Assembly (NCBI GenBank): GCA_002751075.1
Contig: NAOQ01001039.1
Span: 1 to 15,587 of the forward strand
Reading direction: 5' to 3'
DNA length: 15,587 nucleotides
Source: Ichthyophonus hoferi
Lineage: Eukaryota; Opisthokonta; Ichthyosporea; Ichthyophonida; Ichthyophonidae
In this document: positions 1 to 9,362 of the stretch, piece after piece
Layout: every line of letters begins with the position of its first letter
Position numbering within the stretch: the stretch's first letter is position 1
Position numbers and translations under genes: made by a program
The notes under the pieces: model-generated
Seen by the model: only the letters and a program-made list of their open reading frames with translations
Told to the model about the DNA's origin: nothing
Database searches by the model: none

Positions 1-33
1 TGTATGTATGTATGTATGTATGTATGTATGTAT
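1..33. repeat. (TGTA)n microsatellite
   Basis: About eight uninterrupted TGTA units open the window and run into a short TA stretch. The array lies upstream of the acceptor at 128-129, so it probably sits in the intron before the FYVE exon. Confidence 0.9.
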
Positions 34-129
34 TTATATATATAGACATGCAAGCAAGTACATACATTAACCTACACTAACCCACAATAATACGTAATGC
101 ATATGAAACACGCACCCTAACGCCTACAG

Positions 130-289
130 GAACTGCGGCATGGTAGTATGTAGCGAGTGCAGTCAAAGCAAGTCAACCATACCAGGAAACAACTTCAGAT
201 TGGTCATGGTGCGTGTATGTGACCCCTGTTTCCGGCTGCTAAATCCCATCGCCCATAGACGGCTATCTGAGTTGAGGGCCCAGGCAGGT
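130..289 (+). CDS. FYVE zinc finger exon (C-terminal half of the domain)
   Basis: This internal exon encodes the distal half of a FYVE zinc finger. FYVE domains bind two zinc ions and recognise phosphatidylinositol 3-phosphate on endosomes. The frame reads NCGMVVCSECS and then, after a 19-residue loop, VRVCDPCF. These match the family's CG-x-VVC-x2-CS and RVC-x2-C segments and supply five of the eight zinc-binding cysteines. The WxxD and basic RHHC motifs must lie in the preceding exon, off the window. The acceptor is CCTACAG at 123-129, and its first base completes a codon, probably the R of HHCR. The exon ends near 287-289. GTGTAT at 288 is the better-looking donor, but GTATAT at 290 keeps phase with the exon at 864. 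The rest of the protein, and so its subfamily, is unknown. Confidence 0.88.
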
Positions 290-304
290 GTATATGTACC
301 CTTA

Positions 305-433
305 ACTTATATGTACTATACTTACTATACTATACTCTATTTTACTATACTATACTTTATTTTACTATACTATATTTTACTATACTATACTTTATTTTAC
401 TATAATATACTTTATTTTACTATACTATACAGC
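305..433. repeat. TACTA/TTATT pentanucleotide-type array in the FYVE intron
   Basis: TACTATACTATAC blocks alternate with TTTATTT blocks, giving a mainly 5-bp period with interruptions. The array starts about 15 bases after the likely donor. Its first block (TATATGTACTATAC) equals the 14-bp unit of the minisatellite at 4111-4278. The reading frame through it (YYTILYFTILY and similar) is low-complexity and not a credible protein. Confidence 0.85.
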
Positions 434-863
434 ACTTTATAATACTATATTATGTAAGCCCTCTCTCTTGTACTGTGCTTACTATGTTTTGTACCTCAAT
501 GTCCCTCCTATGATGACTATACATAGATCTATATATGGATAATATATAATACATACTGTCTATCCTACCCTTCTCTCTCTCTCTAATATATTATTATGTT
601 GTACTCTTGCTTCCTCCTTGGTCTTGTGTGCTATTGGTTGGAGCAAGAATAGGTTGTGTATTCTATTGATTAATAATAAAGGTTTATGATTGCTTTTTAA
701 TGGCACCATGACGTAATGAGGTATATAGCTTTGCATCTTTAATGTTCAAAATAGGATCTTGGCTTTGATTGGTTTGGATGGTTTAATAAATATAACATAG
801 AAGTAGTAGTGGTGGGATTAACCTGGTGGTAACCTTACTAATTATTGGCTGGTGATCATACAG
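434..863. other. Rest of the FYVE gene intron, no exon recognised
   Basis: AT-rich sequence with short pyrimidine runs and two AATAAA-like words (around 672 and 783). I found no convincing coding island on either strand. It ends at the acceptor ATCATACAG. A small exon here cannot be excluded, because the flanking exon phases match only if the upstream donor is at 290 rather than 288. Confidence 0.4.
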
Positions 864-992
864 AGGGGGACATGTGACCATATAGATGGTATGGAGAGCC
901 TATCATATGCTACTAATCTAGAGGAGGAGAAGGATCGTATAGTACATAGTCTCCAATCATTGGCTAACATAGAAGATAAGGGGGACCAATAA
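864..992 (+). CDS. Probable last exon of the FYVE-domain gene
   Basis: After the acceptor ending at 863 a 42-codon frame runs to a TAA at 990-992. It is charged and helix-prone, with the core NLEEEKDRIVHSLQSL, as expected for a short coiled coil. Coiled coils often accompany FYVE fingers in membrane-tethering proteins. Codon choice (ATA for all three Ile; CTA and GTA present) matches the sure genes nearby. The frame is phase 0, so it joins the FYVE exon if that exon ends at 289. An AATAAA lies 92 bases past the stop. The overlapping minus-strand frame at 842-1081 is less protein-like. The assignment rests on strand, spacing, phase and composition, not homology. Confidence 0.55.
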   Translation, partial: RGTCDHIDGMESLSYATNLEEEKDRIVHSLQSLANIEDKGDQ

Positions 993-1083
993 GAGGCTAT
1001 TGCTTGAAACCGGCCCATTATGGGATGTAGGAGATAAAATATAAATATTAATTTTCCAACCATATGCGGCCTAATGTTCAATC

Positions 1084-1089
1084 AATAAA
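1084..1089 (+). terminator. Candidate polyadenylation signal of the FYVE gene
   Basis: AATAAA 92 bases downstream of the TAA at 990-992, in the position expected for a cleavage and polyadenylation signal. Such a word is common in AT-rich DNA. Confidence 0.4.
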
Positions 1090-1605
1090 ATGATGACATC
1101 CTATTTTAATGAAATATCTGATAGGTGTAAGATCATGAATACCATAATAGACCCTATAATATAATTGAAGTATTGTAAGGGAGATATCTGTTTGGTCATT
1201 ATATAGCTATGATAGCTATGTGACCATTAAAGCAACGTAAAATTTTAAATATAAGATAAGATTGGTCCTAATATACAATTGCAGGCTAGATACCCGTCAT
1301 TAAACAGAGACGATGTAATACTATATATAGCATTACTATATATGTATTATATACAATGAAATGTAATTTATACAGCTGGGCCTATCTAGTAGGCCAATAT
1401 TTGATATAGTATGAGATAGTAAGAAATCTGTAAGGGCTCTATGCTATTGGTGTGAAGTCATGTAGTAATAGTATCTTGTAATAATTAGTATGACCCTAAT
1501 ACGTTTCAAACATTGTAAGTGAATATTCATATACCTATATATAGTAACTACTTACCTATATATGTAAGATATTGATAGTATCTTGTATCACTTGGCAAGA
1601 GATCA
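1090..1605. other. Convergent intergenic spacer
   Basis: AT-rich spacer between the 3' ends of the FYVE gene (+) and the PPR gene (-). It contains scattered TATA runs and two nearly identical ACCTATATAT blocks around 1530-1562. I see no gene, RNA or element in it. Confidence 0.5.
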
Positions 1606-4600
1606 CTATACCTCTCTCCCTCTCCCTCTCCCTTTCCCTCCCACTCCATCCAATCTATCAAGTCCTAGCCCCAACCTAGTAGCCGACTGCACTACCAACT
1701 CTGCAGTACCCACTGGGACTCTTCCGTGCTGACAGGTGCGAATTAAAGCTATATGTAACTGTAATAGTAAACCTCTCGTATTCTTTCCTACACCCTGATA
1801 CTTTTTAAAGGCAAGCTCCCACTTAGCTAGTACAGCAATCATTGACTCCACGTATTTCTGGTGATCGCCCTGTCCATCCTGATCGCACTTCCCGCACATT
1901 ACCTTCCAGGTATCTGTATAACAGCATAGAGGGGCTAGGGTTTCGGCGTTATGATAACACTCCACCACCCCCTGTAGTCCCTCGGCACAGACCTGATCGA
2001 GGAAATCACTATACAGCATATCTAGCGTGGTCTGTTGGTAGGGCTCTAGCCTGGGCCCCAGTTGTACAGCTATCTCCTGTGTGAATGCCAACATACATTC
2101 TATGTCCCTTCGTCTACATGCACTGGTAGTGGCCAATTGCAATGCGGCCCATGAAAGCGTCACCCCACACCCCCTACAGCCCTTCAACCATTGGCTAACC
2201 TGTACTCCCTGCACGCTAGATTGCGTTATCTTATTGGCCAGTAGCGTGGTGATCAGTGATAGGTGGGTGGACACCAGGGTGACTCCCAGTGATGTCATAG
2301 TATGACCTAGACTGGCCAATTGGGCGGGCTTGCCATGGTGTAATACTGCCTGTAGGGCTAAGCTCCAAGCCCTCTGGTCATTGGTGGACAGGCCAGTGAT
2401 GACGCTCACTGCCAAGTCACTGCCCTGGCTACTGGACGCACAAGCCTGTAGAAGACTGTGATAGGTCCACAGGGGCACCTTGCCACCACTAGTGGTAACT
2501 AGGGTGATAAGGCTAGCTACCTGGTGTATATCTCCTTGGTTTTGGGCTTGAAGCAATAGCCGCTTACAGGCATAGCCAGGCACTGGATAGCCGCCCTTCC
2601 CCATGTATTGTACTGCATTAGCCAGAAGACTGGCCTCGTCCAGGTGGTAAAGGGCTTGTACTATACACTCCCACGTGTGTTTCCTGCTACTAAAGGACTC
2701 CCTTTGGACGCCCAGTACAGCCTCTATCACCTTGGCCTGTCCAATCATATTTGGGTTAGATTAGGCTCCCTTGTAGGCTGTGCTACCATATATAGCTTAG
2801 GGCTCTGACGTATGTTGTAGTTATATTAATAATACTAATATGGTTATAGTTATAGTTATATTAATACTAATATATATGGCTATAGTTATAGTCATGCTGA
2901 TAGTGCTTCCTATCCAATAGGCCATACATTCATACATATACCTATAAACCTACCTCTACAGCCCCCTTAAAAACAAAGGTCACTCTTTCTCTACAACCCA
3001 TCACAGATTCATCCCTGACCCAATCACTGAATAGGGCAGCGGATTGGTCTTTCATCAGGGTACATGCTTTATTTAGAAACTGTGCCATCTCTTTAATGTC
3101 ATTGTATTGGATCAGCCACTGACCAATGATCTTCAAGTCTGGAGCAGTAGCCCTGTAATTCCACGCTATGTTAACTGTCTTCATAATATTCCTTCAATGT
3201 GATTAGATTATCCTCACTGGCCACCACCATACTACATCTAATAGCAATATTTATAATACTTCCACAACTAGTGTTTCTAGGTTAAACATGTGGTTCAATT
3301 ATGCTACTCTTTCTCCTACCCAATAGTCCAATCAGAGTACAAAGAACCCATCAATATCCCAAGAAGAGTCCATTAACATTATAAGGCAGATAATTAACTG
3401 ACATGCACACAGTGGCCTGTGTTCAGATAGAATACAACCTTACTAAGAGAGACATGGTATATACCATATACTATATCAAGGTCTAATCCAAGTTCAAAAT
3501 AAATATATCTTAACTTGAATTATCCCTCTCTTTGTAGCGTACTGTATTTCTTCTATCCTTCCCTCTATAATACTTACCTACCTACCTACCTACCTACCTA
3601 CCTACCTAGTTACCTACCTACCTAATCATCTACCTACCTACCAACCAACCAACCTACTTACTTACTTACTTACTTACTTACCTACCTACGAACCTACCTA
3701 CCTACCTGCCTATTCCTCCCTTCTTTATCTGTCTCCATATATCCCCAGCCTCGTCCTTTCTCCCCTCGTCCATGTGACCTGCTAGTATTCCCACTAATCC
3801 CTGTAGAAAACAACCCTTCCAGCTATCCAGGGCCAATAGGCACTTAGCATGACAAGTAAAACCCTCCCTTGTTAACATATGATTGGTCTGACGTACTATA
3901 GATTGTGACATCTGGTCCTGATTGGCCATCATTGGACGATCAAGTGTCTTCCAATTACTAAGACCCTGTGGCCTGATCTCACATATGATTATGATTGGTG
4001 AGCAGTAAGCTCTTTCCGTCATACACACAAATTGAAGCCAAACACCCCTATGTATATACTAATAGCATGCCAGCCCACCCCCTGTATGATGTAATACTAT
4101 ATTATAATATTATATGTACTATACTATATGTACTATACTATACGTACTATACTATATTTACTATATTATATGTACTATATTATATGTACTATGCTATATG
4201 TACTATATTATATATACTATATTATATATACAATACTATATATACTATACTATCTGTACTATATTATGTGTACTAACCTGGCCCTGTCCTGACGCAGCAG
4301 CCCCAGAACCCATAGGGGAGGGAGATAGCCCTGGCCTAGCATGCCCTCTATACACCCTCTCAGCCCCTGCAGGTCCCCAGTCATCCCGTATGACCAGGCC
4401 ATCTTACCCCATACTCGAGCCTCCCAAGAGGGTTCGTCCTTTCCAAATACTGGTAGTCCTTTGGTTGCTAGGGCCGTATTAATCACATGACATATAACCA
4501 CTGGGGAATCCTGTTGTAATATAGCCTGGCCTATCGTTACAAGCCCTCTCTCTTTACTTATTGCTAATTGCTTCATTAAAATTATTAGAGTGGTGTTATT

Positions 4601-6400
4601 GGCCTGCTCTGCCATGGTGTTTACAATCCACGACCAATCACGGGTTGGTGGCACAGTCACTAAGCCAATCATTGTGGCCGTCTCTATAAAGAAAGATATA
4701 TCCTCCAATGACCCTCCTCTTTGCACTACACGCTGTATGCCCTGGGTCAATAGAATCAGATTACAGTCCCTTGAGGTTACAGAATTACCAGTGCTCTGTG
4801 ACAAATAGGCTGACATATCTTTGTCCTGATTGCTTGGAGGTAAAGGGACGTCCAGTCTAGTAAATACACTTCCTAAAAGAGAAAGAATCTCTGCGCTACC
4901 ATTGGCTAGACAACATTGCATAGCCTTAAAGTAAGTACTGGTCGTGGCCTGTATGCCCTGCTGATACATGCGGGCAAACAGGCCTCTCAACCCCCTCTCA
5001 TTGTCCCCTGTAGCCTTAGTATAGGCGGTCATGGCTAGAGCGTAAGGCTGGTCATTGCCCACGGCCTGGCACTGCTCCATAAGCCCCAGCGTACAGCTAA
5101 CCTTCTGTACTAGGCCGTACTTACTATAGACTTCCAGAGCCCCAAGCCCCAACCTGCTATCCAATACCTGACCCTCTTGCCCAATCGCAGACATGATCCT
5201 GTCCATAGTCTCTGTTTGATTGGTGGTTTCCGGCAATGTATCAGTGCTCTTATTGGTTCTCATGGCACTGACTGCATGGTGATTGGTATCTAACATATCT
5301 GTTAGCTGTTGTTGGGCCCACGAGGTCACCCGATGGCCCTTAGCAACCATACCCTCCAATTGTAATACAGCTCCCTCCACTTTCCTTTTTTGGGCTAGTG
5401 TTGCCAGACAGATATTGGCTGCTGGTGCAGCCCAACTAGGATGTGATTTGGTAAAAGAATCAGCCAATAATAACATGTCACTCAGGTAACCTACCTTCCC
5501 ATAGGCCCTGCTCGCCTCCAATAATACCCTAGGGCATAAAGGGGTACGTGATTGGCGGGCCTGCTGTAGGGTGTGTTTTAAACCAATGGCCTCTAAGGAG
5601 GTAGCCTGATGGACCAGTAGGGTCTCAGTATGCCATTTAACCTTCTCATTGATTATGTTTAATTCACTAGTAACGGCATCTATGTGTTGATGTATTTTAA
5701 TCATTGATAATAATTGGATCTCTGACCCTTTAACTGACAGTCCAGCCTGTAGCATAGCTATAATAAAAGCTTTCGTAGTACTAAGACCTTTTTGCTGTAC
5801 CTGGTACAATAACTTAGCCGAGAGCTGCGGATAGTGAGTGAAGAGAGGGGTGTAGTAAGTGTAATCCGAGTCTATAGGGAAGGTAGAGTAATAATGGGCC
5901 ACCACAGCCCAGGCCTGTGGCAGGTTGTTGTGTTGCATACACCTCTCTAAGGTAGTAGCTATAGTCTGGGTGTTTGGTTGCAGAAGGGCCCCAGGGAGCA
6001 TCCCCATCACTTTCCATACCCCATGGGGCCATGCCGCTACCGGTAGGCCTGCATGGATGTGATCAATGGTAGCTTTCTTACTCTTGCAGAGTGTATTTAG
6101 CCTGAGCACTACCTCGTGTTGGTCACTGGTCCCTAGTAGGCTATTGCTAGCTACATCATAAGGCCTCCTCCTTATTTCTTCCCTCCTATCTATCCCTCTC
6201 CCCCTCTCTCCCTGGTGCAGTCCTCGATAGGTTAGCCATACTCTCTCTATGGCGGTAGTGGAAGGTAATAAAGAGTGTTGTCTGGCAGTATACATATGAC
6301 CCTGCGGTAATTGTAGTAACATTTCCTTGGTTCGAAGGTAGTATGGTTGAAGTTCACTCCATACTACTCTATTGTATGCTAACATGCCCCCTGACCCCAT
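1606..6400 (-). CDS. Large PPR-like helical-repeat protein, four exons
   Basis: Exons on the minus strand are 6400-4278, 3957-3706, 3152-2954 and 2736-1606, giving 3,705 nt and about 1,234 residues. Donors are GTTAGT, GTAGGT and GTAGGT. Intron phases 2, 2 and 0 agree at each junction. The second exon could instead start at 3972, adding five residues. The protein is built of degenerate 35-residue helix pairs of the PPR type. The clearest are near residues 290-325 (AYGKVGYLSDMLLLADSF), 450-487 (AYTKATGDNERGLRGLFARM) and 660-695 (WSYGMTGDLQGLRGCIEGML), with more in the last exon. PPR proteins bind RNA one base per repeat, usually in mitochondria or plastids; that role is inferred here. The start is the first ATG after an in-frame stop at 6440-6442. 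No clear targeting peptide follows it. The product ends in a GKGRGRGREV tail, where a GTATAG donor-like word overlaps the stop. Confidence 0.85.
2816..2905. repeat. TATAGT/TATTAATA repeat in PPR intron 3
   Basis: Two imperfect copies of a block containing repeated TATAGT and TAATACTAATAT lie in the 217-nt intron 2737-2953. They fill nearly half of it and include several TACTAAT-like words on one strand or the other. Confidence 0.7.
3571..3705. repeat. (CTAC)n/(CTTA)n microsatellite starting at the donor of PPR intron 2
   Basis: A tetranucleotide array of CTAC, CTTA and CAAC units. On the coding (minus) strand it reads GTAGGTAGGTAG, and its first unit forms the 5' splice site CAG|GTAGGT at 3705. 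The intron spans 3153-3705. The array therefore offers a series of possible donors spaced four bases apart. Confidence 0.88.
4111..4278. repeat. 14-bp minisatellite, 12 units, in PPR intron 1
   Basis: Twelve back-to-back 14-bp units with consensus TATATGTACTATAC/T and no insertion or deletion. The twelfth unit (4265-4278) is diverged. On the minus strand it contains the exon end and the donor G|GTTAGTAC of intron 1 (3958-4277). The array fills about half of the 320-nt intron. Confidence 0.9.
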
Positions 6401-6441
6401 CTCCAACGGTGGTAATACATGTTGGATATGGGGTGTGGTTC
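6401..6441. promoter_or_regulatory. Short gap upstream of the PPR start
   Basis: The region 5' of the PPR start codon. The in-frame stop at 6440-6442 fixes the ATG at 6400 as the first start in this exon. A minus-strand frame at 6465-6662 begins with a basic, hydroxylated and hydrophobic stretch (MFPFSRSLFHSFLQ) that resembles a mitochondrial presequence. It could be an upstream exon, but its donors and the acceptor directly before 6400 are poor. No promoter element is identifiable. Confidence 0.25.
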
Positions 6442-6510
6442 ATGCGCGAAAAATCCGAGGAAATCTATAGTTCATGTATGAGATGTAGAGATGAGTGTGG
6501 TTTAGATGAG
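6442..6510 (+). CDS. Possible first exon of the small membrane-protein gene
   Basis: ATG at 6442 opens a charged, cysteine-containing frame (MREKSEEIYSSCMRCRDEC and onward). It could be spliced at GAG|GTTAAT (6511) in phase 0 to the exon at 7010. Unspliced, it runs to a TAA at 6550-6552. The strand is purine-rich, which by itself favours charged residues, so this may be chance or the untranslated leader of the divergent PPR gene. Its ATG would lie only 41 bases from the PPR ATG. Confidence 0.25.
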
Positions 6511-7009
6511 GTTAATATTATAGAGAAATATGAAAAGTGTAGGACACTATAAATAGGTGTATATGGTCGAGTTAGATAGGTAGTAGCACAATGTTCTTTG
6601 AATGACATAAGAATAATTGTTTGTAAAAAGGAATGAAATAAAGAGCGAGAAAATGGAAACATGTGAAAAGGCAGACGGAAGGAGTATGAGGCTTGTTATC
6701 ATAGACGGATAAATTGATAGATAAATGTGTGTGTATATATATATACCTACACTTTATATGTATAGGCCAGTGGATATAATACCATCCTAATATATTCTTT
6801 TTCTCGGGCCAGCTCTGTCTACAATATAATAAAATAATCCTATTGTCTTTTATATATTCTACTATATATTATATATAATATATTATATTATACTACAATA
6901 TAATATAATTATTCTATTGTATTTTATATATTATAGATTATATTGTATATTAAGTATTGTATTATATATATATTATATTGTATAATATGTTGTATTATTT
7001 TGATTCTAG
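6511..7009. other. AT-rich interval, possibly intron 1 of the (+) gene
   Basis: From about 6720 the sequence is extremely AT-rich with many small TATA palindromes (6860-7000). It ends at a good acceptor, TTTTGATTCTAG (6998-7009). No gene is recognisable, apart from the low-quality minus-strand frame at 6465-6662. Confidence 0.4.
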
Positions 7010-7928
7010 ATGTGCAACCAAGTACCACGACAAATAGATTGCTTGATAGGCCGGAGCACTGGTAGGAGAATTGAGCCTATTATATCAGCCTATATTATGT
7101 AATAGCCTATTAAATCAACCTATACTATTTAATAGCCTACTAAATTACCCTACACTATTTAATAACCTATTAAATCAGGCTGTATTATTTAATAGCCTAC
7201 TAAATCACCCTACACTATTTAATAGCCTATTAAATCAAGCTATATTATTTAATAGCCTGTTAAATCAGGCTATACTATTTAATAGCCTATTAAATCAGGC
7301 TATAGTATTTAATAGCCTATTAAATCAGGCTATACTATTTAATAGCCCCCTAAATCGGCCTATACCATTTAATAGCCTACTAAATCGGCCTATACTATTT
7401 GTTAGCATAAAAGCTGGTACTACTCAATACAAAACATAATATATATATATGAATATATATTGATTATTATACAACTATTATTATTTCTACAGGTCCAAGT
7501 GATGTGTTTATATCCTCTCTCTTCCATTCTCTCTCTCCATATACCCCTACCCCTACTACATACACACCTATAAGGTCTCTTCATATCAAGTATTCTGCAC
7601 CAACCTATACCTTTAGGCTTAGGTCATTCCCAGTACAAATTCTATTATGTTACCTGGCTACCTGTTGGTACTAGTGCCGTTCTGGTGGGGCATGTCTATT
7701 ATGATACTATTACCTGTAGTTCTCCTCATCCCTTCTCTGTTATTTATTTGGTGGTTTCGCCGAATGATGAGCCCTCTCATTAATCGTTCGCATCATGAAC
7801 ATACTCTCCCTAACAAGAACGGCAAAGACCATTCTCACCACTACGACCTCTCTTTCATGCCCCCATCGGCTCTCGCCCAGTACCCTGTTGGTATTCCTAG
7901 AAGTAAATTGCACCATAACATGCCTTAA
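7010..7928 (+). CDS. Tentative small membrane protein gene, exons 7010-7061, 7493-7574 or 7589, 7634-7928
   Basis: I do not recognise the family. The proposed exon 7010-7061 starts with ATG after a TTTGATTCTAG acceptor and ends at a G|GTAGGAG donor. Its phase-1 end joins the acceptor TTTCTACAG (7492) in the one frame that stays open to 7666. A short intron of 44 or 59 nt (GTATTC at 7590 or GTCTCT at 7575, to CCCAG at 7633) would restore the frame of the last exon. That exon encodes a long hydrophobic stretch of about 38 residues (including LPVVLLIPSLLFIWWFRR), enough for one or two membrane helices. A basic, histidine-rich tail follows, ending at TAA 7926-7928. An AATAAA lies at 8160. The product would be about 140-150 residues. 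Codon use is less typical than in the PPR gene, and a minus-strand frame (7740-7982) competes. Confidence 0.38.
7071..7400. repeat. 30-bp minisatellite, 11 units, exactly 330 bp
   Basis: Eleven consecutive 30-bp units without one insertion or deletion. The first (7071-7100) and last two are the most diverged. Each typical unit holds the inverted arms ATAGCCT and AGGCTAT around an 8-base loop. Only one of six frames is open throughout, encoding a decapeptide repeat NSLLNQAILF. It has no ATG and starts just after a TAG at 7047. The array lies inside the proposed intron 7062-7492, so I read it as non-coding. Confidence 0.93.
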
Positions 7929-7957
7929 CAAGGCTATGGTGAGTACGACTCTAGACC

Positions 7958-8734
7958 TCAAAACAATCTTTGTACAGAACATAGGCTAGTAGGGTTACTG
8001 GCAAGGTTATAGACTATATTTTTATTTTTAAATATTTCAAATAATGTATCAATGAAGTCACTTATGAAATCCTTGTTTATATATTTTTTGGTATGGAACG
8101 CTATCTTTTTTATGCCTTGTGTGTAGAAATGTTGTTGCCGTAGATCTATTAACATTAATAATAAAAGAATAATGAATAACAATTATAAAGTAAAGTAAGC
8201 CTAGGGGACGCTACAGTGAGATGTTATCATGTTATCACAACATAGGAATAGGTATGGAAGGAATATCTAGTACTGACCCTGTCTATTAATGTTTTGGTAA
8301 GCGATATACAACATGTACATACAACTTGTACCTCTACTAGTGGATTATCTACGTATACAGCCGGCGGTGGCTGGTCTGGCAAGAGTGTTATATTACAATA
8401 TATTATATTATGTGGTATTGTATTGTATTGCATTGTATTGTATTATATTATATTATATTATATTATATTATATTATATTGTATTATATTATATTGTATTA
8501 TATTATATTATACTATATTATATTATACTATGTTATACTATATTACATGTTAATATATTATACTATATTATATTATATTATATTATATTATATTATATTA
8601 TATGGATAGAGTTGACAGTCGTATGTGACAACATGATTGTGTGTTCTGTTTAGTGTAATAGTGTATACTATCATGCCTGTATAATATACTGTATGTTTTA
8701 CAACTGTCATTGGCCATATGGGCTTTTCCATCAT
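7958..8734 (-). CDS. Tentative small minus-strand gene, three coding islands
   Basis: No family is recognised. Island 1 starts at ATG 8734 (MMEKPIWPMTVVKHTVYYTG), has an in-frame stop just upstream, and must splice before its TAA at 8588-8590. Island 2 follows the acceptor CTTGCCAG at 8376 and includes AVYVDNPLVEVQVVCTC; the other two minus frames are closed there. Island 3 follows TTAATAG (acceptor at 8146) and encodes a lysine-rich, amphipathic end with KDFISDFIDTLFEIFKNKN, ending in TGA at 7958-7960. A phase-1 junction between islands 1 and 2 (GACT|GTCAAC) works on paper; the donor of island 2 is unresolved. Codon use (ATA, GTA, ACA) matches the sure genes. A reverse-strand AATAAA lies near 7743, inside the last exon of the convergent gene. 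Confidence 0.35.
8160..8165 (+). terminator. Candidate polyadenylation signal of the (+) membrane-protein gene
   Basis: AATAAA 232 bases past the TAA at 7926-7928. Use of it would make the plus-strand transcript overlap the last exon of the minus-strand gene candidate. Confidence 0.25.
8391..8602. repeat. (TATTA)n pentanucleotide array
   Basis: A long run of TATTA units with TATTG and TACTA variants, about 40 copies. It sits between islands 1 and 2 of the minus-strand gene candidate, where an intron is expected. Frames through it code only for Ile/Leu/Tyr strings and are not genes. Confidence 0.92.
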
Positions 8735-9362
8735 ATCATGATTGTTAGATTAAGGGAGGTATTAAGGCTCGCTTTACCTTAAAATATATTTTTAAAAAGA
8801 AATAATGCATATATAGTAACATACGTAAATATATTTATGCACATTCCTTCTATTACCTACCACACATATTTTTTTTTCCAGTGTATAAAGAGCCTTAATA
8901 TAGCTTTCATAGTAAATACAATCCACCAATAAAAGAATAGCTCGAAGAGGTTTATCCAATAACATTCCTATTCGGTGTGGCTATAGTCCCCTTGTGATTT
9001 TATATTTTAACGATAGCACTATATTGGATATAGATGCTTGTGTTGTTTTAACTGTTTGCTTAGTAGAACCGACCTTAAAATATAGTTAGAGGAAAACTAA
9101 TCTGGATAAATAAGCCAATAGTTGTGCATATATATTATAACCTATACACTGTACTCGATATAATATATTCTATATACATTATTATATCTACATCTATGCA
9201 TGCTCCATATGCCAGAGATTTTCCAGGAAAGAATTATACTATGGAAGGCTCTGATTGGCCGGTTGGTTGTTCTGGCCACCAATCATAATAAAGATCTCCA
9301 AGAAATACTGCACAATGTCATTATTACTTTGATATTATTCATGATTAGATATGATTAAAGGT

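Noticed and set aside
842-1081. Minus-strand 79-codon frame
   Set aside because: It lies opposite the likely last FYVE exon, whose plus-strand frame has better codon use, an acceptor and a nearby AATAAA.
3995-4482. Two plus-strand frames of 93 and 122 codons
   Set aside because: They run through the 14-bp minisatellite and then antisense to PPR exon 1.
7740-7982. Minus-strand 80-codon frame rich in Arg and Glu
   Set aside because: It overlaps both convergent gene candidates and lacks splice context. It is a serious rival to the plus-strand membrane-protein frame and is one reason that call has modest confidence.
8294-8653. Plus-strand frames of 98-119 codons over 8294-8653
   Set aside because: Most of their length is the (TATTA)n array; the short GC-rich part is better read on the minus strand.
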